DNA of 29,525 nt, taken from assembly GCA_003990745.1 (NCBI GenBank), contig RBNI01000539.1, positions 1 to 29,525 on the forward strand, given 5' to 3'. Positions 9,994 to 19,321 of this stretch are shown here, piece after piece; within the stretch, counting starts at the first letter, position 1, and each line of letters opens with the position of its first letter. The notes beneath the pieces are model-generated. The model was not told where the DNA came from. It worked only from the letters and a program-made list of their open reading frames with translations, and ran no database searches. The DNA comes from Jimgerdemannia flammicorona. Lineage: Eukaryota; Mucoromycota; Endogonomycetes; Endogonales; Endogonaceae. Position numbers and translations under genes: made by a program.

Positions 9994-11706
9994 TCAGGGG
10001 TGGGAAAGAAGAGAGATATGGAGAGGATAAGGGGGGAGAGAGGGAAGAAAAGGGGGATAAAGAGGAGAGAGAAGGGAAGAGCAAACAACAGACCATTCAA
10101 CAGAAGTAAGCAGATCATGAACAATAGAAATTAGGTAGACACGACGATGGACTATGAATTTGCTAAGAACCCAAACAGCAGACACCCAATCAGAATGACA
10201 GGAGTAGCATAGTACAAGATGACAAGCCTCACTATGAATATATTCAAAAAGAGTGCAATGAGAATGGTTGGACAAGAAGTCAGGGAACTGTTGAGAATAT
10301 GGAAAATGAGAATAAACAATAGTTTGAAAGGGAGAAAGAGAAATAGAAAGGTCCAAAAAGGAAATACTAGTCATACTGCACACCTAAGTAATAGAGTGGT
10401 AGGGAGAGTAGATGCCCAGAAACACACTAGAGATATCAATACCAGCAACAACAAAGACAATAAAGTCATCAATGTATCGGCAAAAAAAAATATTCCCAGC
10501 CTGGAATATGATGGAAAGAGGTGAAGAAAGATCATGTATTGCACAAAGTTCATGGGCTAGACCAACGAGATTGGCAAGAGCGAGAGCATAATTTATACTC
10601 ATGGCAATACCAGAAGTCTGGTGAAAAGAGCCAAGAGCTGACTCAAAATAATTAGAGCCACAGACGAGGAGCATAAGCTCAATAATAGAAGCCAATAAGA
10701 CTGGGAAATTCAAAGGAAAAATAATGGAACCCAAGAAGCAAAGGCAATTATTGATCTCATCAAAATGAATAGCAATATAGAAGGAGGAATAGTCACCAGA
10801 GGCCAAATGGGAGAAATGGTGAACAGGTATAATAGTGGAGTAGAGAAGGGCAAGCTCTTGAGTATCATAAAGAATAGTATACTCAGGCCCAAGATGGTAT
10901 TGTAAGAGAGCCATCTAGAAGAAGAAGAAGTAGGATAACTACTTCGAAATCTCAGTAGTGGGGGAATTATAAGCAGCCATAATGGGATGCCAAGCCAGAG
11001 TAGGCTTGTAAACCTTAGGAAGGGCATAGAAAACTGGAAGACAAATGTCAAGGGAGGACAAAGAGTCCTGGAAGAAGTTAAAAATAGGATTCGCAAACAG
11101 AGAATCTGAAAGCAATCTGGCATGAGCCAGAGAAACCCGAAGAAGAGTGAGAACCTCATCCAATCCAAGAGCACTAGGCTCATAAGCTATGGCTCAAAGG
11201 AGGGCAGAAAGGCCATCAAGGTAGAGCAACTTAGGAATAAGTGCAAAACCCTGATTCTTATCAGTAACTGTGAGCAAATGTATAGGCAATTGCTTGACTG
11301 ATTTAAGCATGGTACACATAGCATGGTCTGAAACCAAATAAGAGCAAGTGCATCTGGGAACAGATAGCGAGCAAGCCATGTCGAGGAATATGCAGTATGA
11401 AGAGACATTGGGAGGGGGGGCCCAATCACTGAGAACAAAATAGCGAGAGGGCATCTCACCATGATCTTTAAAGAAGATGGCAAGGTCAAGAATATGATGA
11501 AAACATATGAGACAAGCCGGATCAGTGAAGGAGAATTGTGAGGGAGTTGTAGGAAAAACAAAGTGAGGACCCAAGGATAAGGCAAAGACTTGAAGGAGAG
11601 AAAGGGGGCAGTTAGCCAAAGAGAAAGGAGGAGACAAAAGTGTTCCAAGAGAAGAATAAACCTGAAAATTCAGGATAAGCAACTGGGAAAGGTGAAGGGG
11701 GGACAA
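9994..11706 (-). pseudogene. Penelope-like reverse transcriptase, left arm
   Basis: One minus-strand frame of about 570 codons has only a few stops. Upstream blocks are FALSLGPHFVFP and IFNFFQDSLSSLD. RT blocks in order are LPKVYKPTLAWHPI, motif A SGDYSSFYIAI (Asp at 10792-10794), motif B TSGIAMSINYALALANL and motif C CRYIDDFIVF (10465-10479), followed by FLDLSISL. The P-K-x-H/Y-K-P block before motif A and the RYIDD catalytic box match Penelope-like RTs. The catalytic Asp pair is intact here. The frame closes near 9994, where a 1-base indel relative to the right arm changes the C-terminus. Confidence 0.8.
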
Positions 11707-11795
11707 TATGAGGAACTACTCAGGGCACACCAGAAGTGATGACAGAATCCAAGAAGGGACAGAGACACTGGGGGAGAATCATGCCAGGGGGAAGT

Positions 11796-13013
11796 TTAAG
11801 AGTAGGAGGTCTTCTCCTTCCCTCTGACTTTTTTTGAAGATGGCAAACTCAATGAATGGGAGCACACTCTGTCAGAGTGCCAGACCTTATGGCCACAGGC
11901 TTTCGTATAGCCCTTACATTCAGAGACATGGGTGGAGGAGGTAGAGAAGGAATCAGCAGAGGAGGCTGAAGGAGAGTGAGCAGCTGAAGGGACAGTAGCA
12001 CAAGGAATACTACTATGAGGACAGACAGACTTAGCCGGGTGCCAGTAGGCATGGTGGAGGTGACCAGAGCAGACAGCACAAGGCCAGGCCCCAACAGGGT
12101 GAGAACCAAGTTGGTGGCTATGCTTGGGGGTAGGGGGAATGGAGGAAGAGGCTTTGCCAGGAGAGAGAGACTGGAAAGAGGCCAATGAAGCCTGATTGGG
12201 CTTAGCAGGGGTCTTGGTAGGGGTCTTGGAGGGGGCCTTGGCAGTGGTGGTGGTGAAGGAATGGACCTCAGCATGGGCAGCAGCACAAGCCTTGGCATGA
12301 ATAGTCTCAGAGACTGAAACCTCAGGAGAGGCAGGTAAGGGAGCAGTGGCAGTGACATGAGTAGAAGCAGCAGTATGTGACGACTTTTACTCATGGAGAT
12401 GAGTGATAAAAGAAGTGCCAGTGAGGAGGAAGCAACGTACAGCATCAATGTCAGTGGTGACGAAAGGAACTTCCTGGATGGTGAAGCCACAGAAGGGGGC
12501 AGCATCCAAAAGGCAAGAGGAGATGAAGGCCATGAAGGTGGCATAGACATGATGAAAGGAGGTAGAAATAGTGGTAGCAGAAGCAGTGGCAGCATCAGTG
12601 GTGGCAAGCTTGACAGCAGCAGTAGTGGCATGAACCTCTTCAGAGAGAGCTTGGTAGCAGGCCTCAGGGAGAACAGAGTAGTGGATGGTGGGTGGAGCAA
12701 TAACATTGACATCATGGTAGAGATAAGCCTCCTTGGCAGAGAGGGCAAGAACTGACCGAAACTGAGAGAGGAGCAGATGACCAGAAGGATGAAGGTCCAG
12801 GGGGAGGGAAAGAACAGCAGATGAGATATAGGTCTTGAACAAGACAGTGGCAGGGGTAAAAACAGGGGGAGAAGAAGGAGAAGGAATCTCATCCATGAGC
12901 TTGTCGATGAGGACAGAGGCCCTGAGGATAGATGGTACAGTAGAGGAGGAGGAAGGCCCAGCAGGAGCCAGGGGAGTAAACCCAGAACCAGTGTCAAAGT
13001 GAATAAAAGACAT
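11796..13013 (-). pseudogene. Penelope-like ORF1 protein, left arm
   Basis: The 406-codon frame starts at an ATG inside the terminal repeat (MSFIHFDTGSGF) and is broken by a single TAA at 12387-12389, where the right arm keeps CAA. The protein is Ala/Ser/Thr-rich and helical in the middle, with a Lys/Pro stretch (KTPTKTPAKPNQ). A Cys/His cluster follows (CAVCSGHLHHAYWH), with further Cys/His in GHKVWHSDRVCSH, and then a basic tail (PSSKKVRGKEKT). The layout suggests an RNA-binding, gag-like ORF1 placed before the RT. I know no named domain for it. Confidence 0.7.
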
Positions 13014-13265
13014 GTGGAAGAGTATATATAAGAGGGATGAACAAAGAATGTAACCAAAAATGTATCAGCCATTTATTGCCATGTAAAAATATAGTCCTTA
13101 TATATAAAATATGACATCCCAAAAGGGAGGATGTGCCATAACTCAGGGTGAACTGAATTAGGAACCATATGACTACCAGAGATAGACAGAGATAAGAGGG
13201 GAGCCAATCCTAGTTACAGGATAAAAATCACAAACAAATACAAACAAAACAAATCCAAATCAGGA
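12943..13265 (-). repeat. inner terminal repeat of the left arm
   Basis: This is the 5' repeat of the minus-strand copy, containing the ORF1 start. It is direct to 9281-9620 and inverted to 13437-13770 and 17090-17420. Confidence 0.85.
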
Positions 13266-13436
13266 TTAAAAAACATCCTTGCCCCCTCTGGGGTCTCATG
13301 CTCACTCTGGGGTCTTGGTCTTACTCCACTCTCCTCTGCTGCCTTCAGCCCCTCGCTTTGCTCAGACTTACTGTGGCTCACTCCATTTCAGCCTCACTCC
13401 TCACTCATGCTCACCCCTTCAGGGTCTGCAGATGTT
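13266..13436. repeat. asymmetric spacer at the palindrome centre
   Basis: The segment is about 170 bases and is bounded by inverted AAAAAACATC / GATGTTTTTT. Its sequence (CTTGCCCCCTCTGGGGTCT...) matches 16925-17090 in the same orientation and 9615-9785 in the opposite one. It therefore belongs to the right arm's 5' repeat, and the left arm lacks its own copy at this end. Confidence 0.8.
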
Positions 13437-13770
13437 TTTTAATCCCGATTTGGATTTGTTTTATTTGTGTTTGTTTGTGATTTTTATTCTGCAACTGGGG
13501 TTGGCTCCCCTCTTATCTCTGCCTATCTCTGGCAATCATATGGTTCCTAATTCGGGTTGCCCCAAGTTGTGGCATATCCTCTCTTTTGGGATGTTGTATT
13601 TTATATAAGGACTGCATTTTTACGTGGCAATAAACAGCTGATGTATTTTCAGTTACATTCTTTATTCATCCCCCTTATACATGCTCTTCTACATATCTTT
13701 TGTTCACTTTGACACTAGTTCTGAGTTCACTCCCCTGACTCCCACTGGGCCTTCCTCCTCCTCTGCTGTA
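13437..13770 (+). repeat. inner terminal repeat of the right arm
   Basis: This is the 5' repeat of the plus-strand copy. It contains TATATAAGG-like sequence and the start of ORF1, and it is direct to 17087-17420. Confidence 0.85.
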
Positions 13771-14909
13771 CCACCTGCCCTCAAGGCCTCCATCCTCGTT
13801 GACAAGCTCATGGATGAGATTCCTCCTCCTCCTTCTCCCCCCATTTTTACCCCTGCCACTATCTTGTTTGAGACCTATGTCTTATCTGCTATTCTTTCCC
13901 TCTCCCTGGACCTTCGTCCTTCTGGTCATCCACTCCTCTCTCAGTTCCAGTTAGTTCTTGCCCTCTCTGCCAAGGAGGCTCATCTCTGCTGTGATGTCGA
14001 CATCATTGCTCTGCTCACCGTCTGCTACTCCATTCTCCCCGAGGCCTACTGCCAAGCTCTCTCTGAAGAGGTTCATATTGCCACTGCCGCTGCTAAGCTT
14101 GCTGCCACTGATGCTGCCACTGCTTCTGCTGCCACTGCTTCTGCCTCCTTCCATCATGCATGTGCTGCCTTCATGGCCTTTGCCTCCTCTTACCTTTCAG
14201 ATACTGCCCCCTTCTGTGGCTTCACCATCCAGAAGGTTCCTTCCATCACTGCCAACATCAACACTATATGTCACTTTCTCCTCACCGGCACTTCTTTCGT
14301 CACTCATCTCCATGAGCAAGAGTCATCATGTGCTGCTGCTTCTGCTTGCGCTGCTGCCACTGCTCTCTTGCCTGCCTCTTCTGAGATTTTGGTCTCCAAG
14401 GCTATTCATGCTGAGGCTCATGCTACTGCCTGTGCTGAGGTCCATTCCTTTGCCACTGCCACTGCCAAGGCCCTCTCCAAGACCCCCACCAAGACTCCTG
14501 CCAAGCCCAATCAGGCTTCATTGGCCTCTTCCTGGTCCCCCTCTCCTGATAAGGCCTCCTTCTCCATTCCCTCTGCCTCCAAGCATGGCTGCCAACTTGG
14601 TTCTCACCCTGTCAGGTCTGGTCTTGTGCTGTCTGCTCCGGTCGCCTCCACCATGTCTACTGACACTTGGCCAAGTCTGTCTGTCCTCATAGTGGTATTC
14701 CTCATGCTGCTGCCCCTTTGGCTGCTCACTCTCCTTTAGCCTCCTCTGCTGGTTCCTTCTCTACCTCCTCCACCTGTACCCCTGAATGTAAGGACTGCAT
14801 GAAAGCCTGTGGCCACAAGGTCTGGCACTCTGATGGGGTGTGCTCTCATTCATTAGGTTTGCCACCTTCAAAAAAAGTCAGAGGGAAGAAGAAGGCCTCC
14901 TACTCTTAA
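13681..14909 (+). pseudogene. Penelope-like ORF1 protein, right arm, frameshifted
   Basis: This is homologous along its length to the left-arm ORF1. The first 310 or so codons are open (VHFDTSSEFTPLTPTG onward, then an Ala/Thr-rich helical region and KTPTKTPAKPNQASLASS). A 1-base deletion near 14611-14617, relative to the left arm, shifts the frame so that the open reading ends at 14739. The proper frame resumes until 14909 and carries CKDCMKACGHKVWHSDGVC and the basic tail SKKVRGKKKASYS. The first Cys/His cluster falls at the shift. Confidence 0.7.
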
Positions 14910-14998
14910 ACTTCCCCCTGGCGTGATTCTCCCTCAGTGTCTCTGTCTCTTCTCAGATTCCATCATCGCTTCTGGTATACTCTGAGTAGTTCCTCATA

Positions 14999-16813
14999 TT
15001 GTCCCCCCTTTACCTTTCCCAGTTGCTCATTCCAAATTTTCAGGTTTATTCTTCTCTTAGAACACTTTTGTCTCCTCCTTTCTCTTTGGCTGACTACTCC
15101 CTTTCTCCTCTTTAAGTCTTTGCCTTATCCTTGGGTCCTTGCTTTGTTTTTCCTGTGACTCTCTCACAATTCTCCTTTACTGATCCAGCTTGTCTCATAT
15201 GTTTTTGTCATACTCTTGACCTTGCCATCTTCTTTAAAGATCATAGTGAGATGCCCTCTCACTATTTTGTTCCCAGTAATTGAGCCCCTCCTTCCAATGT
15301 CTCTTCACACTGTGTATTTCTCGACATAGCTTGCTCGCTGTCTGTTTTCAGATGCACTCACTCTTGCTTAGTTTTGGACCATACCATACATACCGCGCTT
15401 AAATTGGTCAAGCAATTGTCTATGCATTTGCTCACAGTCACTGATAAGAATCAGAGTTTTGCACTTATTTCTAAGTTACTCTACCTTGATAGCCTTTCTG
15501 CCCTCCTTTGAGCCGTGGCTTACAAGCCTAGTGCTCTTGGATTGGATGAGGTTCTCACTCTTCTTTGGGTTTCTCTGGCTCATACCAGATTGCTTTCAGA
15601 TTTCCTATTTACGAATCTCATTTTTAACTTCTTCCAGGACTCTTTGTCCTCCCTTGACATTTGTCTTCCAGTTTTCTATACCCTTCCTAAGGTTCACAAG
15701 CCTACTCTGGCTTGGTATCCCATTACAGCTGCTTATAATTCCCCCACCACTAAGATTTTGAAGTGGTTATCCTGCTTCTTCCTCTCCTGGATGGCTCTCT
15801 TACAACACTATCTTAGGCCTGAGTATACTATTCTTCATGATACTCAAGAGCTCGCCCTTCTCTGCTCCACCATTGTACCTGTTCATCATTTCTCCCATTT
15901 GGCCTCTGGTGACTTTTCCTCCTTCTATACTGCTATTCATTTTGATGAGATCGATGATTGTCTTTGCTTCTTAGGTTCCATTGTTTTTCCTTTAGATTCC
16001 CTAGTCTCGTTGGCTTCCATTGTTGAGCTTATGCTTCTCATCTGTGGCTCTAATTATTTTGAGTCAGTTCTTGGCTCCTTTCACTAGACTTCTGGTATTG
16101 CCATGGGTACAAATTGTGCCTCCACCCTTGCCAATCTCATTGGCCTGGCCCATGAACTTCATGCAATATGTAATCTTTCTTCACCTCTTTCCATTGTATT
16201 CCGGGCTGGGGATATCTTCTTTTGCTGATACATCAATGACTTTATTGTCTTTGCTGTTACTGGTATTGATATATCTAGTTTATTTCTGAGTATCTACCCT
16301 CCCCACCACTCTATTACTTGGGTGTGCAGTATGACTAGTATTCCCTTTTTGGACCTTTCCATTTCTCTTTCTCCCTTTCGAACTGTTGTTTATTCTCATT
16401 TTCCATGTTCTCAACAGTTCCCTGACTTCTTGTCTAACCATCTTTGTCATACTCTTCTTGAATGTGTTCATGGTAAGGCTTGTTGTCTTGTACTATACTG
16501 CTCCTATTATTCTGATTGGGTGTCTACTGTTCAGGTTCTTGACAACTTTATGGTCCATCATCATGCCTACTCAATTTCTATCATTTATGATCTGCTTGCT
16601 TCTGTTGAATGGTCTGTTGTTTACTCTTCCCTTCTCTCTCTCCTTTACCCCCCTTCTCTTCTCTCCCTCCTCTCTTACCCTCTCCATACCCCCTCTTCTT
16701 TCCTACTCCCAATTCTCATCTTACCATTTGATCATACTTGCTGGGTTGCTCAATGCCCTGATACTATCCTGCACTCTTCTATTTCATGCCATGGACTTTC
16801 ATCTCTTTCTTGA
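14999..16813 (+). pseudogene. Penelope-like reverse transcriptase, right arm
   Basis: One plus-strand frame is interrupted by several stops. It shows LPKVHKP at 15683-15703, motif A SGDFSSFYT (Asp at 15911-15913), motif B TSGIAMGTNCASTLANL from about 16091 and motif C at 16223-16240. Motif C is damaged: the Arg codon is TGA (16226-16228, CGA in the left arm), and the box reads YIND where the left arm has YIDD. FLDLSISLSPF follows near 16344. A stop TAG just before motif B is CAG in the left arm. The frame continues about 170 codons past motif D with no endonuclease motif that I can identify. Confidence 0.78.
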
Positions 16814-16919
16814 TACCCTCTGATCACTCATTCATGTCTTTCTTCTGTTTCTTCTTTAATCCATCACTCTCATTTTGTGTTTTCATCACCTTCTGGTGCC
16901 TCTGGCTCTGCTGGAGAGG

Positions 16920-17420
16920 ATTAAAAAACATCCTTGCCCCCTCCAGGGTCTTGCACTCACTCTGGGGTCTCGGCCTTACTCCGCTCCCCTTCACTGCCTT
17001 CGGCCCCTTGCTTTGCTTGGGCTCACTGTAGCTCACTCTGTTTCGGCCTCACCCCTCACTCATGCTCACCCCTCTGGGGTCTGCAGATGTTTTTTAATCC
17101 CAATTTGGATTTGTTTTGTTTGTGTTTGTTTGTGATTTTTATCCTGCAACTGGGATTGGCTCCCCTCTTATCTCTGTCTATCTCTGGCAGTTATGTGGTT
17201 CCTAATTTGGTTTGCCCTGAGTTGTGGTGTGTCCTTCCTTTTGGGATATCGTATTTTATATATAAGGACCATGTTTTTACATAGCAATAAACAGCTGATG
17301 CATTTTCAGTTACATTCTTTGTTTATCTCCCTTATACATGCTCTTCTACATATCTTCCATTCACTTTGACACTGATTCTGGGTTTGCTCCCCTGGCTCCT
17401 GCTGGGCCTTCCTTCTCCTC
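16920..17420 (+). repeat. outer terminal repeat of the right Penelope-like arm
   Basis: This is a complete 500-base repeat: the 165-base segment, then GATGTTTTTTAATCC, a GATTTTTATCCTGCAACTGGG block, AAGGACCATG, and the ORF1 start region cut off at GGCCTTCCTTCTCCTC. Confidence 0.85.
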
Positions 17421-17894
17421 AACCTTCTATATAAAACTTGAGTCACTTCTGAACACTATTGGCCTAGGATATATTACCAATGATGAAGCATGAAATGGTA
17501 CAAGAGCAGACCATTTATTCAATACTCTGCCTGAATAACTTACTAGAAAAATCTGAGAACAAAGCTGCCCAGTTGGTTGTAATCACCAACAATAGTGCCT
17601 AGCAAAAATCAAGACTATGGTTAAGCAAATCCTAACAGCTGGACCAATTCTGCCCTGATGACAATTTAATAATAAGAAAAAGACTTGAACCAAGAAAGAA
17701 GAACCTAAGCATAAAACATCCCAAGCTCCCTCCACATCCACCTCTTGGATACCCAGAAATCATAAACTCACTCAGCCGAGTATCTTCAAGAAACTCACTG
17801 AAGGAGAAAGGAATGAACTTCAAAGAAGTGAAGTATGCTTCTATTACCAAAAGACAGGACATATGGCTAGTGCCTGCCCTAATCAAAAACCCTG
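17421..17894 (+). pseudogene. gypsy gag, C-terminal part with zinc knuckle
   Basis: The first 280 bases repeat the end of the left gag piece. New gag sequence starts at 17701 in the same frame. It is basic and Ser/Thr-rich, then gives CFYYQKTGHMASAC at 17836-17877. This is a retroviral-type zinc knuckle (C-x2-C-x4-H-x4-C) in which the second Cys is now Tyr. The frame meets TGA after PNQKP, but it continues in the same phase into dUTPase, so the original product was probably one polyprotein. Confidence 0.8.
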
Positions 17895-17952
17895 AACAGC
17901 AATATGAGTAACTATTACTACTCTGCACTACCTCAATAACCTGACCACCAGA

Positions 17953-18366
17953 ACACTGGACTTTGTCAAGTTAAGGCAAACTGCCAAGGCCCCAATCAAA
18001 GGAAGTCAAAAAGCAGCTAGATATGACCTATATGCAGTTAAAGAAGCTACAGTTTCCAACTGAGAAGTTAAGCAAGTCTATACAGAAATCAGTATCCAAA
18101 TCTCTGAAGGACATGTTGGAAGAATATACTATCACAGCAGTCTAGCATTGAAAGGACTCTCAGTAGAAGGAAGAGTCATTGATGAAGATTACACAGGCAA
18201 AATTATTGTCCTTATCTGAAACCACAGTTGGACACCCTTCAAGATCCCCATTAGTTTCTATATTGTCCAGATTCTATTCGAAAAAATCAAGTCAACCCTA
18301 ACAGTCAAGGAAGTCTCTGAACTACTGCCCACCATCTGAGGATCCAAAGGATTTAGCTCATCAAGT
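17953..18366 (+). pseudogene. dUTPase domain of the gypsy polyprotein
   Basis: All five motifs of trimeric dUTPase can be followed in order. The block begins DFVKLRQTAKAP. Motif 1 is AARYDLYAV (18013-18039; family SAGYDLY). Motif 2 is GRIYYHSSLALKG (18118-18156; family RSGLALKG). Motif 3 is VIDEDYTGKI (from 18175). Motif 4 is FYIVQILFEKI (18256-18288; family DRIAQLILEK). Motif 5 is a stop followed by GSKGFSSS (18337-18363; family RGxxGFGSS). The enzyme hydrolyses dUTP to dUMP, limiting uracil in new DNA. The motif-5 stop stands exactly where Arg is expected, so TGA replaced CGA. Key Gly residues in motifs 1 and 2 are also altered, so the domain is dead. It lies in frame between gag and protease. 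Confidence 0.85.
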
Positions 18367-19140
18367 AAGGCCCCAGCCCAACCTACCATGAATAAAGAAG
18401 AACAATTCTATAAGAAAATCGAAGATGGATATATACCAAGTGGCCAATGTCTCTATGGCATTAGAATGTACTCTTCCCAAATGATTGACAATTGCTTCTT
18501 TTGTATCAATGAACTAGCTCAAAGAAGAACCAACAGAAGGAAAACTCCTATAACCAAAATTACTACCATTGGATCAGATAAACTGCTTACACTTCAAACT
18601 TTTGTCAATTGAGCACCTGTTAAGATTATGATAGACAGCAGTGCCTCAGGCAACTTTATCAATAAAGAAACAGTCAATAGACTCAAGGTCTTCACCTCTT
18701 CAGTACAACAAACTCAAGCAGTTGCCACAGCTGATGGAACCTTACATGTTATTAGCAAGGAAGTCCACAATCTGCCCTTCTGAATTGGTGACTACTGAGT
18801 ATATATTACTCTCCAGATCATACCATTTCCTGACAATGAGATCATTCTCGGAACCCCATGGTTGAAACAAGAGAACCCCATAATTTATTGGGTAAACTAT
18901 TCTCTGACTATCAAGAAAGGATGCCACAACTTTAAATTACAAGGTGAAAAAGACTTACTCAACTCTAGTGACCCTAGACCAAAGATCACCTACATCAATA
19001 AGTTACAGCTCAAGAAATTGGCTAAGAAATGCTCTCTCTTTGTCATCTCCATCTGTCCATCCAAAGGAGAACCTGAGAACTCTGAAGAAGACTTTTCCAA
19101 AGTTGACAGCCATGTCAGACCACTATTCCAGAAAGTCTGA
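18367..19140 (+). pseudogene. gypsy aspartic protease region
   Basis: The same frame continues. The retropepsin active site reads IMIDSSASGNFI (Asp codon at 18634-18636; the family usually has D-S/T-G-A), so the Gly is Ser here. About 70 residues later come EIILGTPWLKQENP (from about 18838), the usual ILG-x-x-WL end of gypsy proteases, and YWVNYSLTI. Several TGA codons lie at positions where gypsy proteases often have Arg. The segment after the protease (PSKGEPENSEED) would normally lead into reverse transcriptase but does not. Confidence 0.8.
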
Positions 19141-19307
19141 GACACATTTCTGAACCAAACTACAGAACCACCTATACCTGTCATTATTAATAACTAAGAA
19201 GTGTACAAAGTTGAACAAATCCTCAACAAACATAGCCACAAGAATCATCCAAATGGTACAACAACACTAGAACAAATTAGAAGGCCCCAATGAGGATGTC
19301 AAAAGCT
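19141..19307 (+). pseudogene. remnant of the end of pol
   Basis: TTEPPIPVIIN followed by EVYKVEQILNK resembles the Pro-rich linker and first strand of the C-terminal chromodomain in gypsy integrases. It follows the protease linker directly, so an internal deletion removed reverse transcriptase, RNase H and integrase. The homologous pol end of element B is at about 23319-23400 on the minus strand. Confidence 0.55.
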
Positions 19308-19321
19308 AAGAAGGGGAGAGT
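19308..19321 (+). promoter_or_regulatory. polypurine tract of element A
   Basis: AAGAAGGGGAGAG lies immediately before the 3' LTR start TGTAAG at 19322. Element B has GAAGGAGAGAG in the same place on the minus strand (23319-23336). This is the plus-strand priming site of LTR elements. Confidence 0.75.

Larger units (their letters stand above)
9281..17420. mobile_element. palindromic pair of Penelope-like retroelements
   Basis: The left arm (9281-13265, minus) and right arm (13437-17420, plus) are inverted copies of one 4-kb element separated by about 170 bases. Each arm contains a 5' repeat, ORF1, a reverse transcriptase frame and a 3' repeat. The repeat is direct within an arm, as in the pLTRs of Penelope-like elements, and includes the first codons of ORF1. 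The RT shows LPKVHKP, SGDFSSFYT, GIAMGTN and YIDD. I see no GIY-YIG endonuclease block, so an endonuclease-deficient type (Athena/Coprina-like) is possible. Both outer ends stop at the same base of the repeat (GGCCTTCC...CTCCTC). Confidence 0.8.

Noticed and set aside
12393..12755. Plus-strand open frame rich in Ser/Gly
   Set aside because: It is antisense to the Ala/Ser-rich ORF1 of the left Penelope-like arm, and its composition follows from that.
11849..13072. 407-codon minus-strand open frame rich in Leu/Pro
   Set aside because: It overlaps ORF1 in another phase. The ORF1 phase is the one conserved in the right arm and has the Cys/His clusters.
13620..13670. Hammerhead ribozyme in the Penelope-like terminal repeat (CTGATG...TTTCAG)
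   Set aside because: The core needs CTGATGA plus GAAA and three stems. I find only CTGATG and a possible GAAA on the other strand.
17421..19140. TGA codons read as Trp (altered genetic code)
   Set aside because: TGG codons are intact at conserved Trp (TPWL, EWW). The motif-5 TGA of dUTPase stands at an Arg position and TAA/TAG stops also occur, so decayed CGA and CAA/CAG explain the pattern better.
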